A stretch of 64,000 bases of DNA from Marinobacterium mangrovicola (GCF_004339595.1 NZ_SMFU01000007.1:1176658-1240657), one strand, 5' to 3'; shown: positions 25,416-34,907, counted from the stretch's first letter. Notes: generated by a model from the sequence alone, not told the origin. Made by a program: numbers and translations.

Positions 25416-26075
25416 CTACCTGTAAAGGTTAGGCAGTTTGATTTTGAAGCGCATTGCCAATGCACGCAGCAGGAAGGCAACACAAAAGCCGCCGATCAGG
25501 TCATAGCTGGATGGCAGGCCAAGGCTATCGAGCATCAGATAAACGATAGAGCCTGCCAGCGCGGTGGTGATATAGAGTTCATCATTCATCAGCGTCAGAT
25601 TGCTGCGACAGAGCACATCACGAGCGATACCGCCGAAGGAAGCGGTCATCACCCCCATACAGACGGCGATCAACGGTGTGGCGCCGAAGTTTAGTGTTAC
25701 CTCGGTTCCAACCACTGCAAAGAGTGCCAAGCCCACGGCATCCATCCACAGCAGGGCTTTTGAGAGCGAGGCTAACATGGGTGTAACGAAGTAAGTGATG
25801 GCCGACGCGACGAGACAGACAACGATCCAGATCGGCTCGCGAATCCAGAACACCGGAACGCTACCCAAAAGAAGATCACGCAGGGTGCCGCCACCGATTC
25901 CAGTGACGGTCCCGATCAGCATGAAGCCGAGGATATCCATCCTCTGCCGTGCAGCCTCCAATGCTCCAGAGATGGCAAATACACCGACGGCGGTGAGGCC
26001 CATGATGTTGACGGCAGCGGTAATATCGAAAGGCATAAAGACCTGATAGAGATAAAAGGCGAATGGAAGCGCCAT
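25416..26075 (-). CDS. TRIC-family trimeric cation channel protein (YicG-like, UPF0126)
   Basis: 219-residue inner-membrane protein with about seven hydrophobic segments and the internal repeat typical of the TRIC/UPF0126 family: GGGTLRDLLLG in the first half and SFGGIARDVLC in the second, each with a kinked Gly-rich helix and a conserved Arg-Asp. Prokaryotic TRIC proteins form trimeric monovalent cation channels; glycine transport has also been ascribed to YicG-type members, so the solute is uncertain. It appears to be monocistronic. Confidence 0.88.
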   Translation of the reverse strand: MALPFAFYLYQVFMPFDITAAVNIMGLTAVGVFAISGALEAARQRMDILGFMLIGTVTGIGGGTLRDLLLGSVPVFWIREPIWIVVCLVASAITYFVTPMLASLSKALLWMDAVGLALFAVVGTEVTLNFGATPLIAVCMGVMTASFGGIARDVLCRSNLTLMNDELYITTALAGSIVYLMLDSLGLPSSYDLIGGFCVAFLLRALAMRFKIKLPNLYR

Positions 26076-26351
26076 TTATATCACCCGATCCAATGATGCT
26101 CTAGACCGCCGAATCAGTTGTCCTTGGCGGAGCTGCGATGAGCTCGCTAAACAGTGAACAGCGCCGATGTTGCTTACTGTCACGAACGGCGGCTCAGCGC
26201 TGGTCGTTAACTTTTATGAGCCTGAGCTGGGGGCGGAATTGCTCCGAAGCAGACGTTCGGCCCGTGCTACTCCATGCGGGCTTTCGGCACAAAGCCGTCA
26301 TTGACCCTAACTATATGTACAGTTTTTACGTCCATAAGAATTTGGAAGTGA
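26076..26351. other. Non-coding stretch upstream of a gene remnant
   Basis: A short plus-strand frame at 26138-26359 has no recognisable protein pattern, and the region shows no clear regulatory motif. It joins the gene remnant that follows, so about 550 bases between the TRIC and XenA-like genes hold no intact gene. Confidence 0.4.
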
Positions 26352-26597
26352 AGTCATGAAACAGGAGCACAGGTCGACACCTACCACTTCATCAGCAAGT
26401 GCCACGCCCTGCAAAATTTCCAGTACCTTGTAGTACTGAAAGCCTCAATCACCGGGCGTGCTGGCACCCGGTACGATAGAGGGGACAAAACCATCGGTAT
26501 CGATCGTAATATAGTAGTTAAGCCCTTTTGGAATTCGCTTGAGTCCCTCTCCTATGCTGAGTTACTTGCAATGCCGCACAATTTTTATTGGTTTTAG
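26352..26597 (+). pseudogene. C-terminal remnant of an unrecognised protein
   Basis: An 81-codon open frame, starting just after a stop and lacking any start near its 5' end, translates to protein-like sequence: VDTYHFISKCHALQNFQYL, then RYDRGDKTIGIDRNIVVKPF and SLESLSYAELLAMPHNFYWF before TAG. The composition and the conserved-looking charged and aromatic pattern suggest the tail of a real protein whose 5' part was lost. I cannot name the family; a transposon or integrative-element protein is possible but not shown. Codon use in flanking DNA looks non-coding. Confidence 0.45.
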
Positions 26598-26624
26598 GGC
26601 AATCTTTCGATGCACGGAAACGTT

Positions 26625-27740
26625 TTACTGCGCGGAGCCTTTACCGGGACCGGCATAACGCGAAAGCCAGTAACTGTATTGCTCCGGAAGCAATGAAGCC
26701 GGCTTTTCAAGGCCCAGTTCGATAGCGGCTTGCACCAGATAATGCGGGTTAGCCAAATGAGCGCGCCCCACCATGACAAGGTCCATCTGTCCGTCATCGA
26801 CAACCTTGGCGATAGTTTGCGGATCATCGAGTCCCCAGGCAGTGGCTACCGGCAGGCCTGTTTCCTTACCAACTCGCTCAGCAATCGGCACCATAAACGC
26901 AGGTCCCCAGGGTACCTTCGCATTGATAGTGGAAAATCCCATGGACACATTCAGCATATCCAAACCTGCATCCTTGAACTTGTTAACCAGTTCAATGGAC
27001 TCGGCCAGTGTTTCTTCATCCTGACCGTCAAACTCGATAACACCGAAGCGGGCTGTCAACGGCAGGTTCTCCGGCCAGACCTCGCGTACAGCCTGCAAGG
27101 TTTCCAGCAGGAAGCGGCCACGATTTTCTGCACTGCCACCGTATTCATCGGTGCGCTGGTTAGCATGGCGAGAAAAGAAACTCTGGGCCAGGTAACCATG
27201 CGCAAAGTGCAGTTCAAGCCACTCAAAGCCTGCCTCGAGAGCGCGCTTGGCCGTGGCGACAAAATCGGTTTTGACTCGCAGGATATCGTCGATGGTCATC
27301 GCTTGCGGTACTTTCGGAAGGCCGCCGCCAAAGGCTACAGCCGAAGGCGCTATCGTCTGCCAGCCGCCTGGGGCGTCGTTGGCAATGTGATCATCACCTT
27401 CCCAGGGTTTGTTCGCGCTGGCTTTTGGACCGGCGTGTCCGATCTGGATGCCCGGCACAGAGCCCGCTGATCTGATGGCAGCAGCGATCTCAGCCATACC
27501 TTCAATCTGTTCATCTCTCCACAACCCCGTGCACCCCGGGGTGATACGCCCTTCAGGAGACACCGCGGTAGCCTCTACAATCACCAAGCCAGCACCGCCA
27601 CGAGCCATGCCGGCATAATGGGCAAGGTGCCAGTCGCTGGTAAAGCCATCAATGGCGCTGTATTGGCACATTGGCGGGATGGCGACACGGTTGCGAAGGG
27701 TTATCTCTTTCAGTTTGAATTCACTAAACAATGCAGTCAT
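26625..27740 (-). CDS. xenA: Old yellow enzyme, XenA/YqjM-like ene-reductase
   Basis: FMN-dependent NAD(P)H:flavin oxidoreductase, 371 residues, of the XenA/YqjM group that reduces activated C=C bonds in enones, quinones and xenobiotics. The N-terminus RNRVAIPPMCQYSA includes the Cys that tunes FMN in this subgroup. Active-site residues are in IQIGHAGPKAS (His) and ELHFAHGYLAQSFFS (His with downstream Tyr region), and NRGRFLLE binds the cofactor. It is last in a three-gene operon after the MDR and VOC genes (2-base gap). The group suggests reactive-electrophile detoxification. Confidence 0.9.
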   Translation of the reverse strand: MTALFSEFKLKEITLRNRVAIPPMCQYSAIDGFTSDWHLAHYAGMARGGAGLVIVEATAVSPEGRITPGCTGLWRDEQIEGMAEIAAAIRSAGSVPGIQIGHAGPKASANKPWEGDDHIANDAPGGWQTIAPSAVAFGGGLPKVPQAMTIDDILRVKTDFVATAKRALEAGFEWLELHFAHGYLAQSFFSRHANQRTDEYGGSAENRGRFLLETLQAVREVWPENLPLTARFGVIEFDGQDEETLAESIELVNKFKDAGLDMLNVSMGFSTINAKVPWGPAFMVPIAERVGKETGLPVATAWGLDDPQTIAKVVDDGQMDLVMVGRAHLANPHYLVQAAIELGLEKPASLLPEQYSYWLSRYAGPGKGSAQ

Positions 27741-27742
27741 GT

Positions 27743-28726
27743 TTACTCCTGATCTCCGCTCACCCGAACCAGGGCTTTGCCGGAAAATGTCCTGTTTTTA
27801 AGAGCCTCAAGGGCCGAGGGAAGGTCTGTAAAGTCACTATAATGCAGCGATTCAGGCTGAATATTTCCGGCCTGAATCTCACCAAGGAGCCGCTGGCCTG
27901 CTTCGGTAAGCCCGTGCCAGGCGTTGTCGTCACCAAAAATATGCAGGGCACCCAGTGCTACCTCATGCATGGACAAAGCCTGGCCGAAGGGTGCATTGGG
28001 CCACTGGGACAAGCGCCCCTGAATACAGACCAAGTGACCATTGGCTTTTAATGCGGGCACCAGACTGTCTGCACTGGCTTCGTTGACAGCATCGATGACC
28101 GCATAGAAATGGCGTCCATCTTTGAGTGCTTCATACGGAGTCTCTATACAGTTGGCCGCACCCAGGTCAGCAAGGCGCTGCCAATGGCGCGAATTGCAAA
28201 GGGCTGTCACTGCAAACCCGCGGCGCGCCGCCAATTGCACCAAGTATTGACCTACTGCACCTCCGGCCCCCGCTATCAAAAGCGGCTCACCCGCTTTCGC
28301 CGGCACCTTGTTGATCGCCTGCCAGGCAGTAAGCCCCGGGCACGGGAAACTGGCAGCAACGGCCAGATCCAGACCATCAGGCAGCGCCATCAGAGCTCTG
28401 GCACGAACGGGTGTCAATTCAGCAAAACTGCCGTGCCCTTTAAGATTCTGGTGATAGGCCACCGGTTTGCCCAGCCAGTCGGCTGACACCCCGGGGCCCA
28501 GGGCCACCACAATACCACTGGCATCGCAGCCAGGTATTTTACCCGGCTGCCACCCGCTGCTACCGAGCACCTTCCAGTCCACAGGGTTCAACCCTATTAC
28601 CTGGTTTCGGACCCAGACTTCACCCTCGGTTAATGCCCTTGGCGTCAAGGTTTCAAGTACTAACCGGCTGGGGTCGTCACTCTGCTGCCAACTCCAGGCC
28701 TGGTAGTTTTGCGGTAACTGCGCCAA
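27743..28726 (-). CDS. Zinc-independent MDR alcohol dehydrogenase/quinone reductase
   Basis: 327-residue medium-chain dehydrogenase/reductase. The N-terminal GroES-like domain contains VIGLNPVDWKVLG and PGCDASGIVVALG; the Rossmann domain contains LIAGAGGAVGQYLVQLAARRG. The catalytic zinc Cys/His set of true alcohol dehydrogenases is absent, which fits the quinone-oxidoreductase type that reduces quinones or enals with NADPH. Its stop lies 2 bases before the OYE start, and it follows the VOC gene by 11 bases, so the three are cotranscribed. Confidence 0.85.
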   Translation of the reverse strand: MAQLPQNYQAWSWQQSDDPSRLVLETLTPRALTEGEVWVRNQVIGLNPVDWKVLGSSGWQPGKIPGCDASGIVVALGPGVSADWLGKPVAYHQNLKGHGSFAELTPVRARALMALPDGLDLAVAASFPCPGLTAWQAINKVPAKAGEPLLIAGAGGAVGQYLVQLAARRGFAVTALCNSRHWQRLADLGAANCIETPYEALKDGRHFYAVIDAVNEASADSLVPALKANGHLVCIQGRLSQWPNAPFGQALSMHEVALGALHIFGDDNAWHGLTEAGQRLLGEIQAGNIQPESLHYSDFTDLPSALEALKNRTFSGKALVRVSGDQE

Positions 28727-28737
28727 TGCCGTTCTCC

Positions 28738-29235
28738 TTACTGGTAAGCACCAGCCGAATAAGTCAGTTCATAGCTGTGGCTGTAGATCTCCAGGATGTT
28801 ACCGAACGGGTCTTCCATGTAGACCATGCGATAGGGTTTTTCGCCCGGGAAGTACTCACGCACAGGCATACGCTGCTTGCCACCGGCCGCGACGATCTTG
28901 GCCGCCAAGCCTTCAACATCCGGGTCCTGTACACAGAAGTGAAAGACGCTGGTTTTCCAGTACTCAAAATTATTTTCGGGTTTCTCAGCGTTTTTGAACT
29001 CGAAAATTTCTACGCCAACCCGATCGCCAGTCGACAAATGGGCAATACGGAAAGAGTCCCAGCCTGCACCGAATACATCAGTACACATGACACCGATGGC
29101 GCTGTCATCTTCGCTGATGGTGGTGGGCGACATAATGAGATACCAGCCCATCACCTCTGTATAGAATTTTACGGCCGCATCCAAATCGGTAACGGACAAA
29201 CCTATGTGGGAAAAACTGCGTGGGTAAGTTTTCAT
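28738..29235 (-). CDS. VOC-family (glyoxalase/dioxygenase fold) protein
   Basis: 165-residue vicinal-oxygen-chelate protein with two beta-alpha-beta-beta-beta modules. Likely metal ligands are the His in SHIGLSVTDLDAAV, the Glu in VGVEIFEF, the His in VFHFCVQD and the Glu in NILEIYSHS, the usual VOC set. The ATG at 29235 (MKTYPRSF) is preferred to an upstream in-frame start because GGAG precedes it. It is the first gene of the operon with the MDR and XenA-like genes, divergent from a LysR gene. Whether it acts as a glyoxalase or on another substrate is not determinable. Confidence 0.84.
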   Translation of the reverse strand: MKTYPRSFSHIGLSVTDLDAAVKFYTEVMGWYLIMSPTTISEDDSAIGVMCTDVFGAGWDSFRIAHLSTGDRVGVEIFEFKNAEKPENNFEYWKTSVFHFCVQDPDVEGLAAKIVAAGGKQRMPVREYFPGEKPYRMVYMEDPFGNILEIYSHSYELTYSAGAYQ

Positions 29236-29330
29236 CTGGGACACATCTCCTGTTAAGTATGTGCCCAGTCTAAAATCCAAGAGCTATAATGAGAACCGAC
29301 GTATAATTATGATTGCTATTAAAATTTATT

Positions 29331-30215
29331 ATGCTTAATCCCCAATGGCTCGCCTCATTCGCTGTCCTGGCCGAAGTTGGAAACTTCACCCGCACTGCAG
29401 AACGTCTGGATATGACACAAGCGGCTGTCAGCCAGCATATTCGGCGTCTTGAACTGGAGCTCGGCCAACTTGTTATCCGCCACCCGAGACAGATCGAGTT
29501 GACGCCGGCGGGCTTGGCGCTACTTGAATACATTAACGAGATAGCCCAGGCCGATAAGCGCTTACAGCATCGTCTGAACGGCGAGAATAACCGTACAGGT
29601 GAGGTCAGCCTGATCTCTCCCGGCAGCGTGGGACTGACGCTTTACCCTATCCTCCTGGATTTACAACAGAACAACCACGGGCTGACAATCCGTCACCGCT
29701 TCGCGCCCGATAGTGAGGTACTGGAGGCAGTAAAACAGAACCACTATGAACTGGGTATCGTCACACTCAAACCAGACGATTCCCGCCTGACGGCCAGTCG
29801 CTTCTCCGAAGAACCCCTGGAGCTGATAGTGCCGGCGAACTACAGCGTCTCGGGTTGGGAAGAGCTTGAGCAATTAGGCTTTATCGATCATCCCGATGGG
29901 CTGGTCATGGCTGATCGCATGCTTAGTCGTCGGTACCCTGGAAAACCGGGAATCCATTCCATCCCTCGAAAAGGGTTCATCAATCAAATCAGCCTGATTC
30001 TGGAACCCGTTGCCCGCGGACTGGGTTTTACCGTGCTGCCACGCTACGCACGCCAAGCATTTTCACGGCAAAGTGATATCACAGTCATTGAGGGAACGCC
30101 TGAAATTAAGGAAACGCTCTGGTTAATACATCGTGCAGAATGGCCACTCTCAGCGCACGCTGCATGGGTGGCTGAGCAGCTAAGAGAAGCAGTTGCAGCG
30201 CTAGAACAGCTTTGA
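29331..30215 (+). CDS. LysR-family regulator of the VOC-MDR-XenA operon
   Basis: 294-residue LysR regulator with HTH NFTRTAERLDMTQAAVSQHI and the usual effector domain. The ATG at 29331 gives the canonical start MLNPQWLASFAVLAE; an upstream TTG is not needed. It is divergent from the VOC-MDR-XenA operon across a 95-base AT-rich gap, so control of that operon is the simplest inference. The effector is probably an electrophile or oxidant, but this is not shown by sequence. Confidence 0.87.
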   Translation: MLNPQWLASFAVLAEVGNFTRTAERLDMTQAAVSQHIRRLELELGQLVIRHPRQIELTPAGLALLEYINEIAQADKRLQHRLNGENNRTGEVSLISPGSVGLTLYPILLDLQQNNHGLTIRHRFAPDSEVLEAVKQNHYELGIVTLKPDDSRLTASRFSEEPLELIVPANYSVSGWEELEQLGFIDHPDGLVMADRMLSRRYPGKPGIHSIPRKGFINQISLILEPVARGLGFTVLPRYARQAFSRQSDITVIEGTPEIKETLWLIHRAEWPLSAHAAWVAEQLREAVAALEQL

Positions 30216-30239
30216 ATGGAAGTGATGCAACCAAGACCA

Positions 30240-31214
30240 TTAACCAACGCCAAAACGCTGGCGATATTCACTCGGTGACAAGCCAACTATCCGTACGAAT
30301 ATCTTGCGAAAAAAGCCTGGGTCCTGGTATCCAACTTCCCAGGAGATACTTTCTACTGACTGCCGACTAAACCTCAGCAGCTCCTGTGATCGACCTACCC
30401 TTAACCTCTGACAGTACTCCGAGGTCGTCATCCCAGTAGCCTTCTGAAATCTGCGCTGCAGCGTTCGTTCCTGCAGTCCCGCGACTGCAGCTAATCTATC
30501 GAGCCTTACCTCTTTGCCTTCAGTTTCTTGCAGCCAGTGCTGCAGTTTTAACACTGCGCTATCACCATGCATGAGTTTGGGTGAAAACACGCTGTAATAT
30601 CGCTGTTCCCGGCCCGGCGGATCGACCAACAGGATACGTGCAGTCTGGATCATGGCCGACGGCCCCATAAAGCGGTCCACCAGTTTAAGGCCAAGATCGG
30701 TCCATGCCATCACACCACCCGCTGTGAGAATATCTCCATCGTCAATGATAAGACGGTCGATATCGAGATTTACGGTCGGAAAGCGTTGCTGGAATTTTTC
30801 CTCGTAAAGCCAGTGGGTAGTTACCTTACGCCCCTCCAACAGGCCTGTCTCTGCGAGGACGAATGCACCGGCGCAGATCGAGGCGAGTGTCCCTCCTGTC
30901 TTATGGTGCTGCCGCATCCATTCAATATAGGGCGCGACAACCTCAGCCGTCGCCGGATCACCCAGAGTGGGTGGAAGAACCATTACATCGGGTGATCCCG
31001 GCTCGCCCTGCATGGAATCGAAGCAGCGCTCAATCGGCATACCAGGAGACTTTTGCTGCCAATGACTCAGGCGGATAGAGGTAGACAGACCTTCGGAGCC
31101 TGGCTCTGCAAAGCGGTTCGCTATTGCAAAAAGATCGGTTAGACCCAGGACGGCAGACATCTGAGCACCGGGGTACAGCAGAAGACCCACTTCGGCCACA
31201 TACATATCAGACAT
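30240..31214 (-). CDS. GlxA/FtrA-type AraC regulator with DJ-1/PfpI domain
   Basis: 324-residue regulator. The N-terminal DJ-1/PfpI-like domain contains the nucleophile-elbow sequence SICAGAFVLAETGLLEGR and the conserved THWLYEEKF; the C-terminal AraC domain has two HTH motifs (LDRLAAVAGLQERTLQRRF and SISWEVGYQDPGFFRKIF) and the tail GLSPSEYRQRFG. Such regulators often control amine or nitrogen catabolism genes; here it is divergent from an isochorismatase-like hydrolase gene and probably controls it. Confidence 0.9.
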   Translation of the reverse strand: MSDMYVAEVGLLLYPGAQMSAVLGLTDLFAIANRFAEPGSEGLSTSIRLSHWQQKSPGMPIERCFDSMQGEPGSPDVMVLPPTLGDPATAEVVAPYIEWMRQHHKTGGTLASICAGAFVLAETGLLEGRKVTTHWLYEEKFQQRFPTVNLDIDRLIIDDGDILTAGGVMAWTDLGLKLVDRFMGPSAMIQTARILLVDPPGREQRYYSVFSPKLMHGDSAVLKLQHWLQETEGKEVRLDRLAAVAGLQERTLQRRFQKATGMTTSEYCQRLRVGRSQELLRFSRQSVESISWEVGYQDPGFFRKIFVRIVGLSPSEYRQRFGVG

Positions 31215-31343
31215 TTGTCGTAATCACCCCTCATTATGTCTTTATCGACAGTCGTCAGAATTATCTCTAAATCAGATGATGTCAAAACAACTTGCGAGGC
31301 CCCTCGCCAGACGAAAAAAACATCCATATAAGGGCAAATGATT

Positions 31344-31895
31344 ATGACTAAACGCGCCGTTATCGTCGTCGACATCCAAAATGAATACTTCCCGCCGACG
31401 GGCAAACTGCCGTTGCAGGGAGTCCAAGAGGCCGCGGCTAACGCAGCTAAAGTGATTGCCCATGCTCGCGATCTGGGTGAGACGGTTATTCATGTTCGCC
31501 ATGAATTCCCAGACCCTGAAGCTCCTTTCTTTGCCACGGGCACTGATGCCGTTGAGATACACCCGGCGGTCAAACCACTGGAAGGCGAACAGGTTATTAC
31601 CAAGAACTATCCGAACTCGTTTCGTGAGACAGTACTGAAAGAGAGCCTGGAGAAGCTTGGCGTTACCGATGTAGTGGTCATCGGCTCCATGAGTCACATG
31701 TGTATCGACGCCACCAGCCGTGCCGCTGTCGATTACGGTTACAACACCACAGTCGTTCATGATGCCTGCGCAACCCTGGACCTTGAGTTTAATGGCGTAG
31801 TCGTTCCTGCAGCCCAAGTTCATGCTGCGTTTATGAGTGCCCTGGCGTTCCTGTATGGAACGGTTTCTACGACAGAGGAGTTCCTGGCAAGCTGA
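31344..31895 (+). CDS. Isochorismatase-like cysteine hydrolase
   Basis: 183-residue hydrolase of the isochorismatase/nicotinamidase superfamily. The catalytic Asp is in VVDIQNEYF, the Lys in VITKNYPNSF and the nucleophile Cys in GSMSHMCIDATSRAA. The second ATG at 31344 (MTKRAVIVVD) has AAGGG nine bases upstream and is preferred over the ATG at 31338. It is divergent from a GlxA-type regulator. The substrate is unknown; the family acts on amides, ureas and isochorismate. Confidence 0.87.
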   Translation: MTKRAVIVVDIQNEYFPPTGKLPLQGVQEAAANAAKVIAHARDLGETVIHVRHEFPDPEAPFFATGTDAVEIHPAVKPLEGEQVITKNYPNSFRETVLKESLEKLGVTDVVVIGSMSHMCIDATSRAAVDYGYNTTVVHDACATLDLEFNGVVVPAAQVHAAFMSALAFLYGTVSTTEEFLAS

Positions 31896-32090
31896 CAGGT
31901 TTAGCCAAGATCTCCAGCACCTGGCCCAAGTGTAAATTCAGGCCAGGTGCCCCCCTGCATTCATGAATGCCCAGGGCCGACAGCCCCCTATTTCAAGTTT
32001 TGAGAATCGGTCCGCAAAACGGCCGGGGCTTGGTATTATCCATTCCTGAATTTCAGTAATCCCGAATCCTAAGCCGTCGAAAATATAACC

Positions 32091-32996
32091 GTGAAAGATC
32101 TCCAGAGTATGGATCTCAATCTGCTCAAGGCATTGGATGCCCTGCTGGATGAGCGCAATGTGACGCGAGCCGCTGAACGTCTGGGAATAACTCAGCCCGC
32201 TATGAGTGGGATACTCACTCGTCTGCGTGACAGCTTCGACGACCCCCTATTCTCGCGAACCCAACGAGGCATAATTCCTACCCAACGTGCCCTGGATCTG
32301 AGCAAGCCAGTGAAACAGGTCCTCAGACAGATCGATACGCTGCTTCAGCCTCCTGTCTTCGTCCCCTCAACTGCCAGTCTCACTTTCACCATTGCCGCGA
32401 CTGACTATGCGCTGCGCGCAATCGCTGTTCCGTTTCTATCGGCGCTCAAGGTAAAGGCGCCCAGAATTAAAGTGTCCTTGCTCCCTGTCGAGAATGAACG
32501 GGTACACAGCCAACTCGAGCGTGGTCAGATCGACCTCGCTTTGCTGACACCAGACAGCACACCCCTGGACTTGCATGCGCGAGAACTATTCAAGGAGCAC
32601 TATGTCTGTGTTATGCGTGAAGACCATCCGGCTGCGAATGGACGGAAGCTGACCCTAAAGGAGTTCTGTGCGCTTGATCATGCGCTGGTTTCCTACGAGG
32701 GTGGAGGCTTTTACGGCATTACTGATGATGTGCTCGAACAGCTGGGCGCTAAACGTGAAGTCACGTTGTCGGTCAAAAGCTTCCTCATCCTCCCTGAAAT
32801 TTTGCGCTCCAGCGACATGGTCGCAGTGCTTCCCAGTCGACTGGTCTCAGGCATGGAAGGTCTCGCAATTTCTGAACCTCCAATTGCCGTGCCTGGTTTT
32901 ACCAAAATAGCAGCCTGGCACGAGCGCACGCATCACGACTCAGCGCATCGCTGGATTCGGGAATTACTATTCATGGCCTGCGCCGATCGCAAGTAA
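32091..32996 (+). CDS. LysR-family regulator (NodD/NahR-like)
   Basis: 301-residue LysR regulator. The N-terminus LDLNLLKALDALL-like sequence (MDLNLLKALDALLDERN) and HTH NVTRAAERLGITQPAMSGIL are typical of the NodD/NahR/LeuO branch, which often has a short extension before DLNLL. I use the GTG at 32091; an ATG at 32109 is the alternative. It precedes the SRPBCC and DJ-1-like genes on the same strand and may regulate them. Confidence 0.85.
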   Translation: MKDLQSMDLNLLKALDALLDERNVTRAAERLGITQPAMSGILTRLRDSFDDPLFSRTQRGIIPTQRALDLSKPVKQVLRQIDTLLQPPVFVPSTASLTFTIAATDYALRAIAVPFLSALKVKAPRIKVSLLPVENERVHSQLERGQIDLALLTPDSTPLDLHARELFKEHYVCVMREDHPAANGRKLTLKEFCALDHALVSYEGGGFYGITDDVLEQLGAKREVTLSVKSFLILPEILRSSDMVAVLPSRLVSGMEGLAISEPPIAVPGFTKIAAWHERTHHDSAHRWIRELLFMACADRK

Positions 32997-33235
32997 TCTG
33001 AACGAACAAAAGTCAGCCCCACGCCAGGAGGCACCTCAGGTGTAGATATGGTTCGTGCTTATTTTTTGTCTCGAGAAATAAGCTTGCGTGATATCAAGAA
33101 TAATAATTTGAGATTGGTGTTATTTCTAAAGAGGCACCATCATTGATGACAACTCAGCGACACCACTAACAACTTTCACCTTTTTCAGTGGCAGCACTGT
33201 CAGGTTTAACCTGTCATCAACGTAAAGGATATTCT

Positions 33236-33748
33236 ATGAATGCAATTAACTGGCCCGAAGGCTACGTACCTGGCTTTACCGAAAACTTCGCTTCAAACGA
33301 GGTTATTGTGGCGGGACTGAGCGCCGCTGATATCTGGCCGTTACTGGTCACTCCCTCTCAGTGGCCAACCTATTACTCCAACTCGGCAAATCCTCGCTTC
33401 TATGACGACAAGGGACCGGTGCTTGAAGACGGCGTGCGCTTCTACTTTGAAACCTTCGGATTCCCTGTGGAAGCACAATGCAATGAATTCGTGCCGCCGG
33501 CCGCTGGCACGCCTGGCCGCGTCGCCTGGCACGGTTGGGCAGGCGAGGAAGGCACCGATGCACGCCTGGATGTACATCACGCCTGGCTGATTGAAGATCT
33601 GGACGGCGATCGCGTGCGCATTCTCACTCAGGAGACACAGAAAGGTAAGCCGGCGGAAGAACTCCACAATACCAAGCCCAACCCTATGATCAACGGCCAC
33701 CAGGACTGGCTGGACGGACTGATCGCAGCCGCCCGCGCCACTAAATAA
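33236..33748 (+). CDS. SRPBCC-family lipid/polyketide-binding protein
   Basis: 170-residue protein with the START/SRPBCC (Bet v1-like) pattern: SNEVIVAGLSAADIWPLLVTPSQWPTYY-type N-terminus (ligand pocket helix and first strands), GVRFYFETFGFPVEAQ, and a C-terminal helix ending GLIAAARATK. Proteins of this fold bind or act on hydrophobic small molecules. The ATG at 33236 has AAAGGA upstream. It lies 90 bases before the DJ-1-like gene in the same direction, downstream of the LysR gene. No specific ligand can be named. Confidence 0.78.
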   Translation: MNAINWPEGYVPGFTENFASNEVIVAGLSAADIWPLLVTPSQWPTYYSNSANPRFYDDKGPVLEDGVRFYFETFGFPVEAQCNEFVPPAAGTPGRVAWHGWAGEEGTDARLDVHHAWLIEDLDGDRVRILTQETQKGKPAEELHNTKPNPMINGHQDWLDGLIAAARATK

Positions 33749-33837
33749 GCCGCACTGAACGCAGAGATTGTCCGCTCATCCAATCAGGTAAGGGGATTCT
33801 ATTTGACTCCCCTGAAAAGCCTCAGGAGAACGTAAAC

Positions 33838-34539
33838 ATGAGTACTACGAACAAGATTCTAATGATCCTCACTTCCCAGGCGACTATGGGTGATGACCCG
33901 CGCCCGACCGGCGTATGGTTCGAGGAACTGTCAACGCCTTACTATGCTTTCATCGATGCCGGTGCGCAGGTGGAGATCGCCTCTATCGCAGGTGGTAAGA
34001 TTCCAATCGACCCGCATTCGCTGGAGAGCGAAGGTAAGAACCCACCCAGCGTGGAGCGTTTTCTCAAGGACGCTTCGGCCATGCAAAAGATCGAGTCCTC
34101 GATAAAAATCAGCGACCTTTCGATTGCGGATTACTCAGCGGTGTTCTTGCCCGGTGGGCACGGCACCATGTGGGATCTCCCCAAGAGCACCGAATTGGCC
34201 AGCCTGCTTTCCACGGCCTGGGCCGCTGGCAAGGTCATTTCCGCGGTCTGCCACGGTCCTGCCGGGTTGGTAAACGCCAAGGACGTCAACGGACAACCGC
34301 TGGTCGCTGACCGTCGTGTAGCCGCCTTCACCAACAGCGAGGAAGAAGCGGCCGGTCTGACCGAACAGGTACCCTTCCTGCTGGAAACACGCATCCGCGA
34401 GCTGGGTGCCAACTATGAGAGCGGTCCGGATTTCCAGACCTTCGCCGTGCGTGACGGCAAACTGGTCACTGGGCAGAACCCAGCTTCTTCCGAGGAAGTG
34501 GCTCGCCTGGTGCTCGAAGCCGTCCGAGAAGCGCAGTGA
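33838..34539 (+). CDS. DJ-1/PfpI-family protein, class I amidotransferase-like
   Basis: 233-residue DJ-1 superfamily protein resembling Hsp31/glyoxalase III-like enzymes. The nucleophile Cys is in SAVCHGPAGLV, the conserved Glu in VWFEELSTPYYAF, and PGGHGTMWDLP marks the sharp turn typical of the group. It may act on methylglyoxal or as a stress hydrolase. AGGAG precedes the start. An intrinsic terminator follows at 34588-34620. Confidence 0.87.
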   Translation: MSTTNKILMILTSQATMGDDPRPTGVWFEELSTPYYAFIDAGAQVEIASIAGGKIPIDPHSLESEGKNPPSVERFLKDASAMQKIESSIKISDLSIADYSAVFLPGGHGTMWDLPKSTELASLLSTAWAAGKVISAVCHGPAGLVNAKDVNGQPLVADRRVAAFTNSEEEAAGLTEQVPFLLETRIRELGANYESGPDFQTFAVRDGKLVTGQNPASSEEVARLVLEAVREAQ

Positions 34540-34587
34540 ACCCTGTTTTAACCGGCCAAAAGAGCAGTAACTAGCTGGTGCGCTTGC

Positions 34588-34620
34588 CCAGCCGACGACT
34601 TGTTGGCTGGTTTTCTGTTT
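34588..34620 (+). terminator. Intrinsic terminator after the DJ-1-like gene
   Basis: Stem CCAGCCGAC / GTTGGCTGG (one mismatch-type pair) with a short loop, followed by TTTTCTGTTT. The rest of the gap up to 34907 shows no gene. Confidence 0.8.
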
Positions 34621-34907
34621 CCCACGGATAGATGTCGAAGTATGTCATGTTAGCCCTGCTCAAATTGAAGGGCAGCACCCCGCGGATTATTGGATGAGCA
34701 TGACTGCATATTCCAATCTAGCTGAAGCGGCCCCTTGCTAATGTACCAGCATCCATTATCCACCCTAGCCTTCCTCGCCTTAATGACTAGCAGCCTTGAT
34801 CAGATAATGACTTGATGCGGCCGTTTACTGCCCGATATATCGGCGAATTACTCCCACTTAGCAGCCGCGATGTTCAAGTGCCAGCGTTCTACACCTATCA
34901 TGGTCTC

